Positions 48,000-63,400 are shown, counted from the first letter of the stretch. The stretch: 64,000 nucleotides of DNA from Struthidea cinerea (GCA_013397865.1 VZTI01001727.1:1260342-1324341); one strand, 5' to 3'. Made by a program: numbers and translations. Notes: generated by a model from the letters alone, not told the origin.

Positions 48000-50900
48000 T
48001 GTGGTGCTTGACAGTCTAGCCAAACTTTAGTAGGAGTCCTGATGCCTAGTGCCAGAGCACCTGTTTTGCTGTGTTTGGGAGAGTACAAGAAGAGTTGAGT
48101 GCTTTAAGTACTTCAAATGGTATCTCTGCTGGTGAGTCTTGAACGTAGCAGGTTTGCTTAATCTGCTACTGATTGGCAGTAACCCACTTAACTATAACTG
48201 TGTGGCACTACTGTATGCCAGCTTTAAATTTTCACAAACATTGGAAAATGGCATAAAAATGCAACTGGGTTCTGTAGGGAAGTAGAACTAGTATTTTAAG
48301 GCTTTTTGTCCCTGTCTAACATTGCCTGCTTTAGGCTAGGCGTGAAGTACAGACACTACATATGGATGTTTACATACCCCTGTGCTGGAGAGGGAATTCC
48401 AAAACTGAAGGACTGCTTCAGAGAAATGTGTTATGTAGTTTGGGTCAAAAAATAAAGAATACCAATGAAGCATTTAGACTTTATTTTGTTTGTCTCTTAA
48501 AATTGGCAGGCATGGATATTTCAAACTGGGGAAACTATTATGAACAGGAGGAAAAAAATCGTGATGCTATAAAATGAGTTATACAGTGCAAAGTCAACAC
48601 ACTAAGTTCTATGTATCTTAGAACTCTTTCAAGGCACTCCTGGGACCCTGCAATTGCTAATGTAGACCTAATTGATGGGAGGGAATCATGAATTCAAAGC
48701 ATTATTAGGACTGTAGCCTGAAGGCTGTAGCTAAGCCTGCTCTACTTCTAGGAGTTGACAGTGCAAGGTCTTCTGATTTCTCTTTCTAGAACAGGCAAGC
48801 TCTTCTTCCACACTTCCTGCAGATTGTGTGCTACAAATATTGGTGGCCTTATAAGTGCAGCTGTTAGTTAAATTAGTTTGTCTTGTCTTCTGTTTCAGTG
48901 GTATGACTACTTAATAATCCTGTTCCCCTTTAAGTAACTTGAAGTAGTTAACAAATCAAGGAGAAGAGCAGCTACCTAAATTTTTCCTTGTAGGCCAAGT
49001 GTTTCTGCTTATAGGAAGGAGAGGAACTTAACATTGGACCTATTTTAACTTCATCCTACAGTTAGCAAAGCAGGGTGATCTTGAAGGGTATGATACCTTT
49101 TGTCGGTTTGCTTAAACATGCCCTTTAATTTCAGTGATGTAATGACACTGAAATGGCCTATAGAACTGTTTCCTTATTTAAAACAAACCCCGTCAATTCC
49201 ACATATATCTAACAAGAATATACTCATATACTTTCTGTTCAGTGTAACGGCTGTGCCTTATGTTTCAAATTTCTCCTGTGAGTGATCCTTGTAACCTTCC
49301 ACTGTATTTTGTAGATAGCATATTACAAGTAAGAGGGATTGAGCTATCTACAAATGCTCCTTCTCTATAGAGGTGACTTGCTGAAAGGTACTTCTGTGTG
49401 TGTGTGTAGATGCTGCATGAAACTTAGGGTTTTTTTTCCTGGAGCCCACCTGTGTATTGAACAAAGTGTCTTGCTCTGGGTGCTTCTTTTTGCTTGAATG
49501 GCATTGAGCAAGATTTATGTATTGATTGCACTTAGTAAAAGTAAACTCTACATTCTGTTTTGGATGTGTGTATTAATATGTGTAGATCTGTCGCATCTTT
49601 CTAGAAATAGCGTGTTGGCAGTCTTTGATCACATTTCAAATCTGAAGTCTTTAAGGGATATCTGAAGTAACAGTTTACGTAGTGGGTTTTTCTTACATGA
49701 TGCAAGAATGAGTATTGTTTTAGAATTGGTATTACTGTTCTGCATCATCAGTCCCTGCTATAGAACTAGATCAGCAAAGAGGAAAAAAAAAAGCTGAGAT
49801 GGGTGTCCGAAAAAGCAGGTCCAGTAGACCTTGGGGTTTTTTTGTATGTTTTTAAGATTCTTGGTTGAATCTGAATTTTGGATGTGCCCAGCTGGCACTG
49901 GAGTGAAGGGGAGGGTTTATTACTGCTAAGAAACACTTTTACTGTAGTTCATAAGCTGAAATCTTGGTCTATTTGTCATATTGTAAATAAAGATGAGATG
50001 TTTTGTTAAGCTCATTTGCTTTTCTCTTACATGAGTCTAATGTAAGCATCTATTTTAGTATGTATTCTTGGGTCTCATTAAGCAGTAGCATGTCTGACAG
50101 GTGATACCTTTTTGAAGCTCCCTTAGTTTTGATTTTCAGCTGGAAGTGTTTGAATGGGGACTCCTGGTCTTTCTGGCTGTTTCAAGGGAAAATAAGAATT
50201 GAATATATTGTTCTGTAAATAATGAGTATATACCTAAGGTCCATTTAGCCTGTTTAGCTTTTCTTCAGCCCATGGAAGCTCAAAAAGTGAAAGCACGAAA
50301 TACCAGTACATGTAAATGACTGTGCTTGTGATTACGGATGGCCAAAGGGAGGATGATGGAGGCCTCTACCAGTAACTGCAGCACTTCAGAGGGGTGGGTA
50401 ATACCCAAAGGGTGTATTCCTGATGTTAACCAGAGAACAGTTGCTGGAAAAGTATTTTTATCAGTATTTGTAGGTTTTCTAAGCTGCTGTTCACTTAGTA
50501 TTTAAAAAAAGGGAACTGAAAAAAGCTTGAATTTGAATACATCATCAGTAGAGGGGTTGCCCCTAACTGCAGCAACAGGATGGACTGTAAGAAGGAAACC
50601 TCACTGAAATTTGTCTGTCTTGGTTGAAAAATAAGCAGGCCTAACCTGTAGTTCTTGAACAGTGTACAGCTTTTAAGTAGCTCAAGGCTTTGTATGTCTG
50701 TAATCTACTGATCATAGAAATGATGAAAACTGAGGCATTGTAGGCAACTGTGGAATTCTGAAAGACCAGTTTAGAGGGGCTCTGCATGTGAGTAACATGC
50801 CTATTTCAAGCAGTTATGCTACATCCTATATCACATGATTCCTAGCTGCTGTGCAACAGGAAAGCTGAGCTTTTTTCCATTCATCCTCTGGAGCTCGTGG

Positions 50901-53900
50901 AGGGAAACACAGATTGGACCTGTATTCAACTATAACTTCCTTCCCTTTGGGAACTCATGTCTGAACTACTACGGATTTCTGGCCATGTGGTATACTTTGG
51001 TTTCCTGCCCATATGTGAAATTTGAGTAAGCTTTGGAGCCTCAGGATGGAGAGGGTAACTGGGAGACTTATTTCTGTGGAAGTAGAAAGTCATTCCATGA
51101 TTATCTCCTTCCCCAGCTTTCTGCATGTGTACAACTAGGTATACTCTATATGTCATGGTCAGCTGGTAGTATGTATGAGCTAACAATATAGCATGTAAGA
51201 TTTATTTAAGCTTTCTTATTTTCAAACTTAAGGACTCTTTCTTTCAAAACTTGAGGTAGTTTTGCTGTATCTGAATGAAATTGTTATTCTAAATGCCAAA
51301 AGAAAACGCTGGACTGAAGGCCAGCTCAAAGAATGGCAATTTTATGCCTAAATTTTCACCTGTCAATCAGACTTTGCCAAGATCAGCTTGTAGGTTTTCC
51401 ATTCAGTGAACAGATTGTGAGAAGTACATAAAGAAATCATGGAAACTGGCTGAAGAATGAGGGATTGCAGTACAGAAAGGAAGGTGCTTATCCTTACCTA
51501 GATATGTGTTTTATTTTAAATCCTATTTTGGAACTAGACATTCATGCCCCAGCTTCTTTTGTAGTTTTTTGAAAGGGAAGAAGTTCTAACAACCAAATCA
51601 GTAGCCTTTTTAAATGCAGGAGAACTGTAGTAAGGAATCCTGTGAGCATGCATGCCTCCAAAATCCTGCCAATGTTCTTTCACTTAAATCTGTTTGAATA
51701 GTATAATCAGTCTTGTGTTTTACAATGCTCAGTTACTAGGAATTTAATTTCCATGTTTATACATGTTTTCTACCTATTTTGTAATGTATGCAATATTTTT
51801 CTAGCAATTTTCTCATGCCGTTTAACTTCATTTTTTTTCCACAACATTGTACCCAACTTTATGATTGAGGTGTTTGTTTCCTTTGTTTTCTAATGTGAAA
51901 GAGAAACTGCTAAACCTGCAGATTTTTCAAGACGCAGCAAGAGGTGCTTGAAGCGAGGAAGCTAGTGCTCAAGTTCACAAATCAAAATAGGCTTGTAGTT
52001 GCAGCTTAACTGACTGGCAGGAAAAAAAGCTATAGTTTAAGAACACAACTGGCAACAGGCTTATGTCTACCGTTAGAAAAGTGAACTTTTCTGCCACAAT
52101 CTCCAGATCTGTTTGCATAATGATAAAAAGATACTGGGCAAAAAAAGAGTTCTGTGACTGTTTGCCCAGAGTACAAATATTTCAGGCTTTATTGAGTACT
52201 TGTGTGGTTTAAATGTTGCAGAAAGACTGTCTTAGTTATTTTTAGGTTGGGGGAGCAGGAAGAGTGCTTGTTTCCTGTCTTCCCCTCCCCCAGGAACCTT
52301 GGGTACCTTAATGAGGAGAAGAAAAATAGCAACCCCTGAGTTGTTTTACCAGTTCCAATTGAACAAGGTCAGTACATTTCCTGACCGGCTTTGTGGAGGG
52401 GGTGGTACAGCCACACAGTGTTACATTGCAGCACTTTGACAGTATTCTCCGTTTTGAACCAACACAAGGGCATCGAGAGTTTTAATTGAAACATGTCTGC
52501 ACTTTACTTGATAGTTGCATATGAATAGTCTCCAAAACAATGACTACTAAAGCGTATAACTAGAATTAGTCCTCCAGTTGCTGTTGTGGGAACTTTGATG
52601 CTGTGCACAGGCATGACTAACATGAGAAATCCGTGAAACTGAATGCTCCAGTTCCCCTTAGTTATAATAACATTAATATATTCAGATAATAACCATTAAT
52701 GTCTTCACATCCGCTGTTGCTTCTCTTGTACATAGCTACAAGTTCATCCTACTTGGAGGTGTTGGTACATATCCATGCTATAAAACAAAGGAATGTGTTA
52801 ACTTGGTAATAGTACTTGTCCAGTTCAAGCAATACAAGACTGCTTCACTTGGCAGTTCAGGGTTTTTTGTTACCTTGATCCATAGAGGCATAAAGAAAGC
52901 CATAGCAGTGTTTTGGATTTTTTCCTAAGGGGGAGAGGCAAAAAATGCATATGGTCCTGGTTACTGGAAAAATTGTGTAAGACAATATAATTGCTTCTTT
53001 TCCTGTTGCATGAATATTGGCAGCAGTACACAGGTGTTTAACTTTGGGAGGAAAAGTGTCTGGGCCTATTGTATGAATCTCAGTATGTTTGGCATCGGTG
53101 TGCGCATACGCTTCATAAAAGCGATCAGTCTTCCTGACAAAAACCAGTCTGCAGCAATCCACCTAGAAGTACACTTAGCACTGTGAAGCATGTGTAGAAC
53201 AGGCTTAGAATCACTCAGGCAAGAAGGAGATAAATACTAGTTTTGGCATGCAGAAGTGTCCCCTTGTGTGGAGCCAGGATAGAAACAGCAGGCTTGTCCT
53301 AGCATGCTCCTCCAGCAGCTACACAGAAATGTCACTACTATGTAGGGCTGCACTTTTTCTTCAGACTTCTGTGTATTTTCCACTATGTGTTTTATACTTA
53401 TTTAGTGATGGTCATGCTCTCTTTGGGGATATTGGTTTGCAATTAGGTCTAGGGTTTTGTTTCTTTTAAAGTTAGGGTGTTAGAAAACTGAACAGACCTT
53501 GCTGCTTACTTTGATTATTCCTGCTGAAGCAAAAATTTTATGCTGGTATTAGCTGCTTTGGGAAACAAACTGTATATGAGCGGATACCAACTGAGAATAC
53601 AATTTTCAATATCTTGAATTCTGGAGAAAATGGAGTGCCTGTTTACAGAGACTTGTAACCTCTCTCATCACTAATTAGGCACAGGCAGTCAAATCTTAAT
53701 CTCCTGCTGTTGGAATTATACTCATTCAGTTAAAAAGACATAGCAGTATGTTTACTTGACTGGTGAGAAAGTTAAGCAATTCCGGTTGGCTTCAAATATA
53801 TTTTTAAATTGCAGATGAAAAATGAAGAATTTTCCTGCTAGTTAAACTTTTGTCTATAATTCTGGAGTTGCACAGTTTGCTTGGCAGTTCAGTCCAGGGG

Positions 53901-56900
53901 ATTCCCATTTTCTAACAGTTTTATTTAATACAAAATGAATAATGAACTAAAAACTGTGTGAACACTTAGCTAGTTGAATACTGGTAGGAGTATCCCTATC
54001 AAAAGATGAAAAGGAGCCTTTGTTATTAAACAGTATATAAATATAAGCTGAAGTGGTGAATCACAAGAAGGATGGGCTTAAGTCAACATGCAGTGCTTTC
54101 AGACAATAGGGTCTGCACACCGCAGGCAAATCCTTTGTGGGTATAGAAGTGTCTGAATGTAAGCAGGGCTGGTGCCTTCTCCTGTTCTTGATGAAGTTGT
54201 AGGTAGTAGAATTGGGACTGCAAGGTGAGTCGTGCTCCAGTTCTTGGTTTGATGCTTTAGATAAAGCTGCTTATTTGAGAACTCACCAAAAAAGTTGTCC
54301 AAGCTGGGAACCTTTCAGGGGAAAAGAGTGTATCCATGTGGTGGAGGGGGATTGTGGGTGGGTGTGGTTTAAGAAGTTTGTGTTTCAAAATGATCCTTTC
54401 TCAATTCCTGATTCTGGTCAGATTATGTATACCTCACATGTGTGAAATAGATGTGACTTGGCTAGGTATAACGTAGCCTGTTTGCATGTATCCTTTGGAG
54501 GCTGAGAATAACATTATTTAGATACAGTTCTAACTGCACCAATGTCTGAGCAGAAAAGAAAGAAGAAAGCATGTGTTTACAGCTTTCTGGTGGTGTTGAA
54601 GTATCAATAATAGGATGCAAGCAGTAGATTGATATATCATACATACATTAAGGCTAAAGGGGGTGCATTAAGATGAAATTTAAGGACTTCCAGGTAGGAA
54701 GACAGCACTGAAAGCTAGAGGAAAGGGACTGGGGAAATTGATGAAGTGAGATGATACCAAGGAGAAAAGTGTGGTGAGCTAATCCAAGAGTAAGAGAAGC
54801 GCCTAGGGTGAAGGCAGCCATTTTTAGAAATAGTGAAAGAACAGGAAGCTTTACATGAGAACCTGCGGAAAGTTAATGTCTGTTAGCTAATGATACCTGT
54901 CATCAAGGAGTTAGTGCAGAAGTCTGGAGTCATAACATGGCCAAAACCAGCACTGAGACAGCTGGTGGGGTTGTTAGCTTGGCCTGTGGGCTGGAGGAGG
55001 AGTCATGGGGGTGTTGCAGGTGGTTGGGAAAAAGACTAACTACTGAGGTAGTAACCCCGCTAAGTAAAAAGTGATTAACAGTAGAGCCATGTTCATCAAG
55101 GTGACTGGAGTTCAACTCAAACGTTTAAACACTGACAGCTTCTTAATGTGCCTGAAGTAGGGAGTGTTATTTTGGGGCCAGTTGTGGATGCCAGAGGCAA
55201 TCATGGCTAGAGATGTTCTCTCTAGTTGCTCTTTACCAGTCCTGTAGGCTGTTGTTCTGATACCATAGTGTAGTGCTCCATCACCTCAGTTGTTATTTGT
55301 GGGACTATGCTGTGAACAAAGGACTGATGTGTTTAATAAGGAGATCATTTCCTCCTACCCTTGTATTTAATTTTTGAGTTGGGGCTGGCTGTAAACCCAA
55401 GATTAGTCAAAATAGAGGCAGAGATTTTGTATGATGTGAAACAGAATCCCTCCAGGACCATGCTACTGCAGAAACGCCCTTCTTTTTTTCACTGTGTAAA
55501 CCATGTGAGCGGCTTTCCAAAGCACACCAGTGCCTCATGTCAGGGGCACAGTTAACTAGAAACTATTTGCTTGAGGAGAAGGCAGAGATGGGGCAAAGTC
55601 TTGTTAAAAGCATATTGTTAAATATTACCATGAGATGCTCTTAGCTGTAGTCTCATTATTTTGTCACAATTTAACAAAACTATTCCTGCAGGAAATGAAG
55701 CAGCAGTCTTGTACTGATAACAGGACAAGAAATAAATTAGGCAATAGTATGCAGCCTGTAATTACGAGCCATATAAAACAAGGGTGTCCCGTGGTCCAGG
55801 CAGTCTGTTCTTACTTTTCTCAACTTTCCCCTGCTTGTTTTCATAATGTTGCAAAACAACAGAGATGAGTAGTACTGGATTTTCTGCAAGTGTGTGTCTT
55901 CTGAGCATCAACCACTTCTCATTTTCATTTCATGGATAAAACAATGCAATAAAACGAGCTTAATGACAGAGCAAATCCTGCTTTTTCATAGACCTTTTTC
56001 TCCTATCCTCCCCTAGCCTTTCCATGGTAACTCCGGTACCTCATGAGTTACTAGGAATGCTGGCAGAGGCTAATGTTTACGGCTCAGTCTGTTTTTTGAA
56101 TACAGGCTTCAGTCTTCTCTAGCAAATTAAAACCAGATGGGAATGGCAGGGAGCAGAATGGAATTTAATTCTCTTAATGTGGCTTGTGATGTTAACAAAA
56201 CTATCTGGGTATTTTTATTGTTATTTTGCCTAGAAAATGGCTTGTACCTTCCCTCTGTCCATTCTCTGTAATGTGGAAGCCTACAGCACTTACCCCAGCA
56301 CACTGAAAGCCTTCACTGAGATGTTTTGCTTTACTTCCATTGCAGTGACGGACTTTGGTATAATCATATTACATTTTTTGTGGGGTGTTTTGGGGTTTTT
56401 TCAAGTCAGAGGATCCAAACTAGTTCATCCATCCAGAGATGTTTTTTCTGCACAGCTGATGGAGGTGAAATGCAATTGTTTTGCAACATTTAACAAGTCT
56501 TTCTCTTTTCTCAAACTACCCTAGGTGAAGGTACGCTAAAGGAAGACTTGCTGAAATCTGAAGAGGGAGACAGGCTCAGTCACTCAAAACTCCAGTGGTT
56601 CCAGGATCTGTAATGCAGACAAGATAAGGATTTTTTTCTGTGCAGTTATTGCTGTGCTTTTTATGCTAGTTTCTCAGAGGAAAAGACTCAACAGGTTGAA
56701 TCACAGAGACGTTGCTTCCTGCTGGGTTTTGGGATTTCCTTGCAGCTCTCCCCTCCATGGCTGCAGGAGCTGTTTTTGCATAATGCATGTTCTCAGGCAG
56801 GAAGTTGCTGGAGATGAAGACAGAAGCCAACCAGTTTTGTCCTGAATGTAATAGTTTCTGACTCAAATTGTGTGGTAATTGTCAAAATATCATAGGGTGT

Positions 56901-59900
56901 GGTAGGAACTGCTGTGTCTAACATGGCTGAGGATTTATTCCTTCATAATTTGCCTAAATGAGTATAATATGCTAATCTCAATTAACGTACGAAAGTGGAG
57001 GGGAAGATTTCTTGATGTTTTCTAGCCACTTGAAACCTGATTGTGTGCAAAAATAAATTTCAGTTCACTGGAGTATTAATGGTTTTCTTCCCACTTGCTC
57101 AATCTTAACTCCCATTCTTTCTGATTGCCCCAGAAAGAAAAAAAAGCTACTTGCTATAGCTTCAGAAATACTAACTCAAAAAGCTGTGGGCACTGGAAAT
57201 ATGATGGAGCTTCAGATTACTGTGTAGTTTCACTAGGAATTAAAAACATGTAATCTTGGAAGTTACAGTAGTAAATTTATATCAAGTATTTTGACACACA
57301 TACCTGCTTCATTCAGCTGCTTTCCTTGTAGAAAATAAGTATTCCTAGTAGCTTGTTACAGTACTGAGTTTCAGTGTCTAATACAAGACTGGCACGTTTA
57401 CTATGAAGACAAACTTTAGGAGAATTCAAATGAACTCTACTTCTTCAGCAATTGTTCTTGTTAAACCAGGACTTGCAGCTCCAGGAGGCAAACAGGAAAG
57501 GGATGGATGGGAGGGGTTGTAGTGAAATTACCAGGCAGATCAACTCCAATTGGAGTTAAGGTCTCTGAATGTGGAGTAGTGTAAAACAGTGCAATACTCC
57601 TGTATGCTCTTTTTTAAAAAATTACTTCAGATCTGCTGTCTTTTTACCCTGCACTGCTAGAGGAAAGCTCTGGATGAAGCCATTTCTCTCTTGTGTTTTA
57701 ACCTCTGCTGTACTTTTTCCAGTCCTTATTCAGGAGGGTTCCTTTTGGTGGACTATCCTCTGGTGCGGTTCGGAGAAAAGGGAAAGAGTTGATCTCTTGA
57801 AGAGTGTCTGAAATATGGGACTTCAAAGGACTGCCTGAAGTTGTTAAACCTAGTGCCTTAGAGTATCTAGAGAAACCACTTTATAGGATAATCCTTCCCA
57901 GCACATTCCATGACAATGTTTCCAGTGCCTTTGAGTTTTTGTCTCTGGGCTCTAATGATCCTAGAATGTGAACTGGCACCTAAGTGCCACCTAAAGCACT
58001 ATCAGAAGTGCAACTTCTGACTTAATTTCAAATAAGTGAATCTTCCATCCCTAAATGTAGTTCTTGCTGGATTAAAAAAGGCTATGTATTTTAATAAGGT
58101 TGGGTCTGTGTGTTAATTTGGCATAAAAAATGCTTGGAAAAAAAAAATGAAAATTTTCCTTAATGGTGAATGACAGACGTGTAAAGTACTGTTAGACTCT
58201 GTGTGTATGTGTGACTGACTGTTTGGTAAAGGAAAAGCTTGTTTTCAGAGTGTGGTTTTTGGACTTCCAGACAGATTACACAAACTCAAGGAGGCCCAGC
58301 CCACATCCTGTGTAGAAAACCAGCTCACAGAAATGCTCATTGTTCTTCAGGGTTATAAGTCACTGTATTTTGTGCCTCCTTTCTATTTCACAGTACTGTA
58401 TGGAAAATACTAATGCAGAGGAACCACAGCAGTTTAACAAGTGCTTGGTCCTGCCAGGTACTGAGCACTGTGCTCTTACCAAAAGGCTGGGGGACTGGGA
58501 TTAAAACATTAGGCTCCCTGGCTAGAGAACAAAGGGTTTGTGTTGGTAAAAGTAGCTGAGAGTATTTATCAGGTGAGTAAATCAATTGATAATTGACATA
58601 CTTTCAGCCAGAAAGTTGTTTGTATGCGGCCATGCCAATATTTACTATCTTAGAGAGGGAGTTACAGGATATGAAGTTTGCTTCAAGCACAGTGAGTTCT
58701 CCCTGACACTGATTCACCTCTGCTCAGTCTTTACTGCAGAGAGAGAGAATGTGGTGCATGCAGATCTGATACCCCACCAGAAAGATAGTGGTTAGTGTTT
58801 CTGAATCTCTACCCATGCTTATTGCTGAGTTGTGTTATTCCATCTGCAAGCTAATGGACCTATCTATAAAGGGAGCTATCAAGTAAAATATGGTAAAACC
58901 TGTTCACTTTTCCCTTTTTTTAACCTACATTATCATCTTGGAGTTATTTTTTAAAAAGCTGAGGTGTTATATTTCATTTTTAATTTTCAAACAGGAAAAA
59001 TGTTCCAATGCGAATTTTAAACCCCTTGTATTATGTTGTTCTTACTTCAAAAAAGCAACATTTAATATTTTTTGCTAGAGTTTAGTACCCATTTAAGACC
59101 AAAATATTTATGATAATACACATGTAGCTAAGCAGAAGGCTGCCGTGAGAGTGTTTGAGGTTATGTCCTGCTTTTCTACAGTCCTCTAAATGGAATCACT
59201 TCCCTTTAGTCTCTGCCAGTCTTCTGACTGTGCAGCATTCCCAAAACATGTGGCCCATAAAATGGGATTACAGGGAAGGCATTCAAGTAAACAGAAGTTC
59301 CCTTGGGATGAGATTTGCTTTTTCATGTGGAGCTCCTGTGTGCTGTAGCCTGGCGCTGCAGCTTCATTCTCTTGCCAGGAATGAATTGTCTTCTTGGTGA
59401 CCCCAAGGGTGGGAGAGCACCCAGGCCACCCCCATGTTTTGGGGATAGTCTTTTCCTGACTGGCACAATAAAGTCCCCCTTTGTAGTGTTTTTGGAAGGA
59501 CACACCCAATTACAAGTTAAGGTCAAATAATCCTTTCTATGTCTCTTCAGTGTCTTTATGTAACAATAAATGACCAGTCTCATGATGCAGCTATAGCTGC
59601 CAAAAGTCTGCAGTGAATGTAGAGCTGTATCAGTCATTAATTGTACAGTATTGCTGAAGCGGCCCAGTGCTTCTGTGAATTGTGTTCGGGTAAGTAGCTG
59701 CTTAAAGGTAAGAATCTTTGTGTTTCTATGAGCACACAGTTCTCTTGGTGAACAGTCATGTATTTCTGTGATTGCAAGGTCCTGTTCAGCCTGTTCTGTT
59801 GAAAGTATACAACGTGGGGCAGGCTCAGTCTGCAGTTCGAGTACTTTTTTGAGTTCTTTGTTGATACTAAATTGTATTGGTCTCAGCAGGGAAGATTTCC

Positions 59901-60130
59901 ATACCTGCTCCCTGCATCCATCCTGGCCTCAATAGCTCAGGTTATCACTGCTGCTCCACAGGATGATGTTGTGTGGGATATCAGGGTGCAAAGCCTTCAG
60001 ACTGGTGTTCATTTAACTGTAGCTGTGTTTCATATTTTGAAGGAACTTGCCACAAATGAATGTTGTCCTTCTACCTTTGCAGTGGCTGCTAGTCACCAGG
60101 GGAGTGATTCAGTCTATAGTGTTTCCCTTA
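48000..60130. other. Intergenic region without recognised genes
   Basis: 12 kb of AT-rich sequence. Short frames such as the minus-strand one at 52857-53162 (101 codons) match nothing I recognise. There is no clear repeat family, RNA gene or exon-intron pattern. Confidence 0.65.
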
Positions 60131-60132
60131 CC

Positions 60133-60450
60133 ATACTCATAGAATGGTCTGGGTTGAAAGGGATCTTAAAGATCATCTAGTTCTACCCCCCTGCCATGGA
60201 CAGGGACACCTTCCCCTAGACCACATTACTCAGGGCCCTATCCAGCCTGGCCTTGCACACTTCCAGAGGTGGGACATCTGCAGCTTCTCTGGACAACCTG
60301 TTCCAGTGTCTCACCACTGTCAGTAAAATATTTCTTCCTGATACCTAATGTAAACCTGCCTTCTTTCAAGTTGAAGCCATTCCCGCTTGTCCTATCACTA
60401 CATGCCATTGTAGAAAGTCCCTCTCTGGTTTTCCTGTAGGGTCCCTTTGT
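60133..60450 (-). mobile_element. CR1 LINE fragment 6 (3' region, minus orientation)
   Basis: The plus strand begins CATAGAATGGTCTGGGTTGA and continues AAGATCATCTAGTTC, the reverse complement of a CR1 3' end. The usual CR1 leftward sequence follows (TTCTCTGGACAACCTGTTCC, TTTCTTCCTGATACCTAATG). Confidence 0.92.
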
Positions 60451-63400
60451 ATTCTGGAATGTTGTTTACTGCCAGTAGCAAGGCTTCAGATGCTGGTGGC
60501 CTTGTCTTGGCTTCCTGGAGGTGCTGCTCTGTACCACAGAATGGAGCAGGGGAAAGCTGCAATTGTAAATACTGTCCCTAAAATAGCAGGAATTCATAAA
60601 TTCCCTTAGGTGACTGTATTCCAGACATAGCCCGTGTTTGTCACATCTTTGATGTGCTACCGGGCATTAGTAAGGAATATGATAAGAGATCCCTACGGAC
60701 TGGAAGACTGCCCTGTGCGTTTGGTCAGCACAGCCTTATTTGTACTGATTTTACCTTTCTTTAGAGGTGACTCTGAACAGAAACAGTTAAACTTCTTGTA
60801 ATTGTGAAGCTTTGAACCAATAGCAGCACTGAGAATTTTCAGTTATCTGAAGAAACGTACATCAGGAATTCTTGTTTTTTATTTCTGCACCTGGTGCAAA
60901 GATGTAGAACAGCCCTGGGAACAGGCAAGACAACCCAGTTCCTGCCACTGTCAAAAGCAGCAAATCCATTCATTTGTGCACCTCCTAAAAGAATTATTTG
61001 CTATGGGTTCTAAATCAGGAGTTGCTATTCTTTCTTGTTTGGTTTCTTTTGAAAGCCTTTACAATGGGGAGCATGCTTACAAAATTAAGTGAGGTAAAGT
61101 TGGGCCCTGTATCTCACACCACAGGTGACTGTACTCAGGAGTAATGTCATTGTCACAGCTGTACACAGCTTTTGTTTCTAGACAGTCAAATTTTCTGGCC
61201 TCATCTATGGCGGGGGGTATAAATGAGAGAAAGGCTGACTTGATTTGGTGGCAGACTGTTGATAAGAGCAGTGGTTATTTGAAGACTGCTTAATCCTATT
61301 TAAGGTTGGGATTTTTTGGGAAGGTCTCTGATTTATGGGTGTATGTTGTACAGAAGCCCATTTAAGAGCTAGGTCTGAATTAATCTGTCATTTGCTACAT
61401 CTCCATTGGTATTTTCATAATATTTCAACTGTATGAGAGCTAAACAGGATTATTAAATAAAATTTCCTGAAGATCAAGGAGATTAATTAATGTTTTTAAT
61501 ACCTGCGGGTTTTGGGAAAACTGATGCTGAATTATGAGGGGAAGTAACTTATTTAATAACTGTGTTTTTCTAATAAATATAGATGATATAGCTATAACTG
61601 CAGGGAACTGAAAATATCATATGAATAACAGTAGCACCTGCTTGTATTTAATGTAATTTCTGTGTGGGCTTGTTTATGTTGTAGAAAATGGCAGTTTATG
61701 AACAAGCTTTTGACGGGAATGATATGTTGCTAAGGCTGCAATATTTTGTATTGTACTGTACAGATTCTGTGTCATAACTCAAAGGATTTGTGAGCTTCCT
61801 TCCCTTCCCAGTCCGCCTGCTTACCAGTGCTGTCAGGAAGGTGAACTTGCAGTGAGCTGGGTCAGCAGGAGAAACCTCACTTTTCTTGTGGGGGTTGATT
61901 GATGCTAGTGTAGCTCTGTGAATGGCTTGTTACAGAGTTAAGTAAGAGGCAGTGCAAGGGAAGCAGGAGGGGGAATCTTCTGTTTTGGCAGCAGTTGGCA
62001 ATCAGATTAGCTTTATGGTTTCATGAAGTCCTATCTGTAAGTTATGCCCACATCTGTAACTGGAAAGCTGTGGTTGTTGAAGGCTTTGCTTCCCTACTGC
62101 CAAATGCCACCTCTCTCCAGAGCACTGCCACTGTTTGTCAGCTGCTTGACAATAAGGCAGGTAGGGGACGCAAACTTGGCTGTCTGAGAGCTTCTAGGAT
62201 CTGGTTAGAAATTTCTAGGACTGATGGAGAGAGAAGTCTTACCCGTCAGGTTTAGATGGGTCTGTATGTTTACAAGATGAAATAGGTGACTCACGGGTGA
62301 CTAAAGAAGCCTCAGCTCAGACCTGGGCAGCTGCAATTCTCTGGAAAATAAAGGAATCCACATAGTAGAAAGACAGACAGATGCAAGAATGGCATACCAA
62401 GACCATTGGTAATGCACTAGTATAACTTGGGGGAAAAAAAAAAAAAGGAAGGGGAGATTTAAGTATCCCAGTCAGTTTATCTGGATCGTTCTACTGCTAA
62501 GATGGTAGAAGGTTACCATCACCTTGGAAAAAAAGAAAAAAGACCTCAAGTGGTGTCTCACCAAGGTCATGATTTTTTACTACCTACTGTTACGAGTGAC
62601 ACTAGAGATTACTAAAACTGGAAGAAGTTAGATGTACCAAACCCTTATCTTGTTTTTTGGTTAGCGCCATTGTTAACATTCTTGGCAGAACTTCACAGAC
62701 ACTTTCCGTGGTTTTTCTGCTTCGTTGCACTTCCTGTCTCATTTATTGGCATAATGATGTCATTCTCACACGCCAGTGTGGGGAGGAGCACAGTGGTGTG
62801 GTCTGCCTCAACGCCTGCAAGAAAGGCTTTCTTGTGCCTCTACAAGAAGACCTTGCTCCTGCTCTGATGGCTGAAATCCGAATGGAAGGTCCCTTTTTTG
62901 AGCCTCCGCTGAATGGAAGTGGGAAGCAGAGCAGGAGGAAGAGGCAGCAGGAGCAGTGCCATACCTCGTGCCATCTTCGGTAGGAAGCTATTTACAGGAC
63001 TTCCTGTGTTCACCTAATGTGGGTGAGCATCTGGAGCCTGCGTAGCTCTGTGTGTTCCTCCATAGCCTGTGTGGAGCTGTAGAAGAGAAGGCAAGGGTAG
63101 GGAATATGCTTATTCCTCAGCAAACAAAGCAGTGAAAAGCAGGAACAGGAGCTTTAAACACATCCCCGTTCCTCTGGCCAGGCAGCCCTGCTCATGGGAG
63201 GAAAGCACTAAGAAAGTCCTATTTGCCCGTGCTCTTTCATAGACCAGAAGAGCAGCGGGGTTTGTTTCTCTGGTTCTCCTGCCTGTCCCAAGAAGGCAGC
63301 ATGGATGGAGCAGTTTGTCCTTGGGGATGTTGCTGCAGGAGAGGGAGGAATGTGACTTCAAGGGGAGAGCAGGTGGCCCTGCAACCCTGGGAGCAGCCTG

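Noticed and set aside
59186..59637. Cluster of 80-107 codon frames with an AATAAA-like signal, considered as a solo LTR
   Set aside because: No matching TGT...ACA ends, target-site duplication or retroviral motif could be identified, so no element is called.
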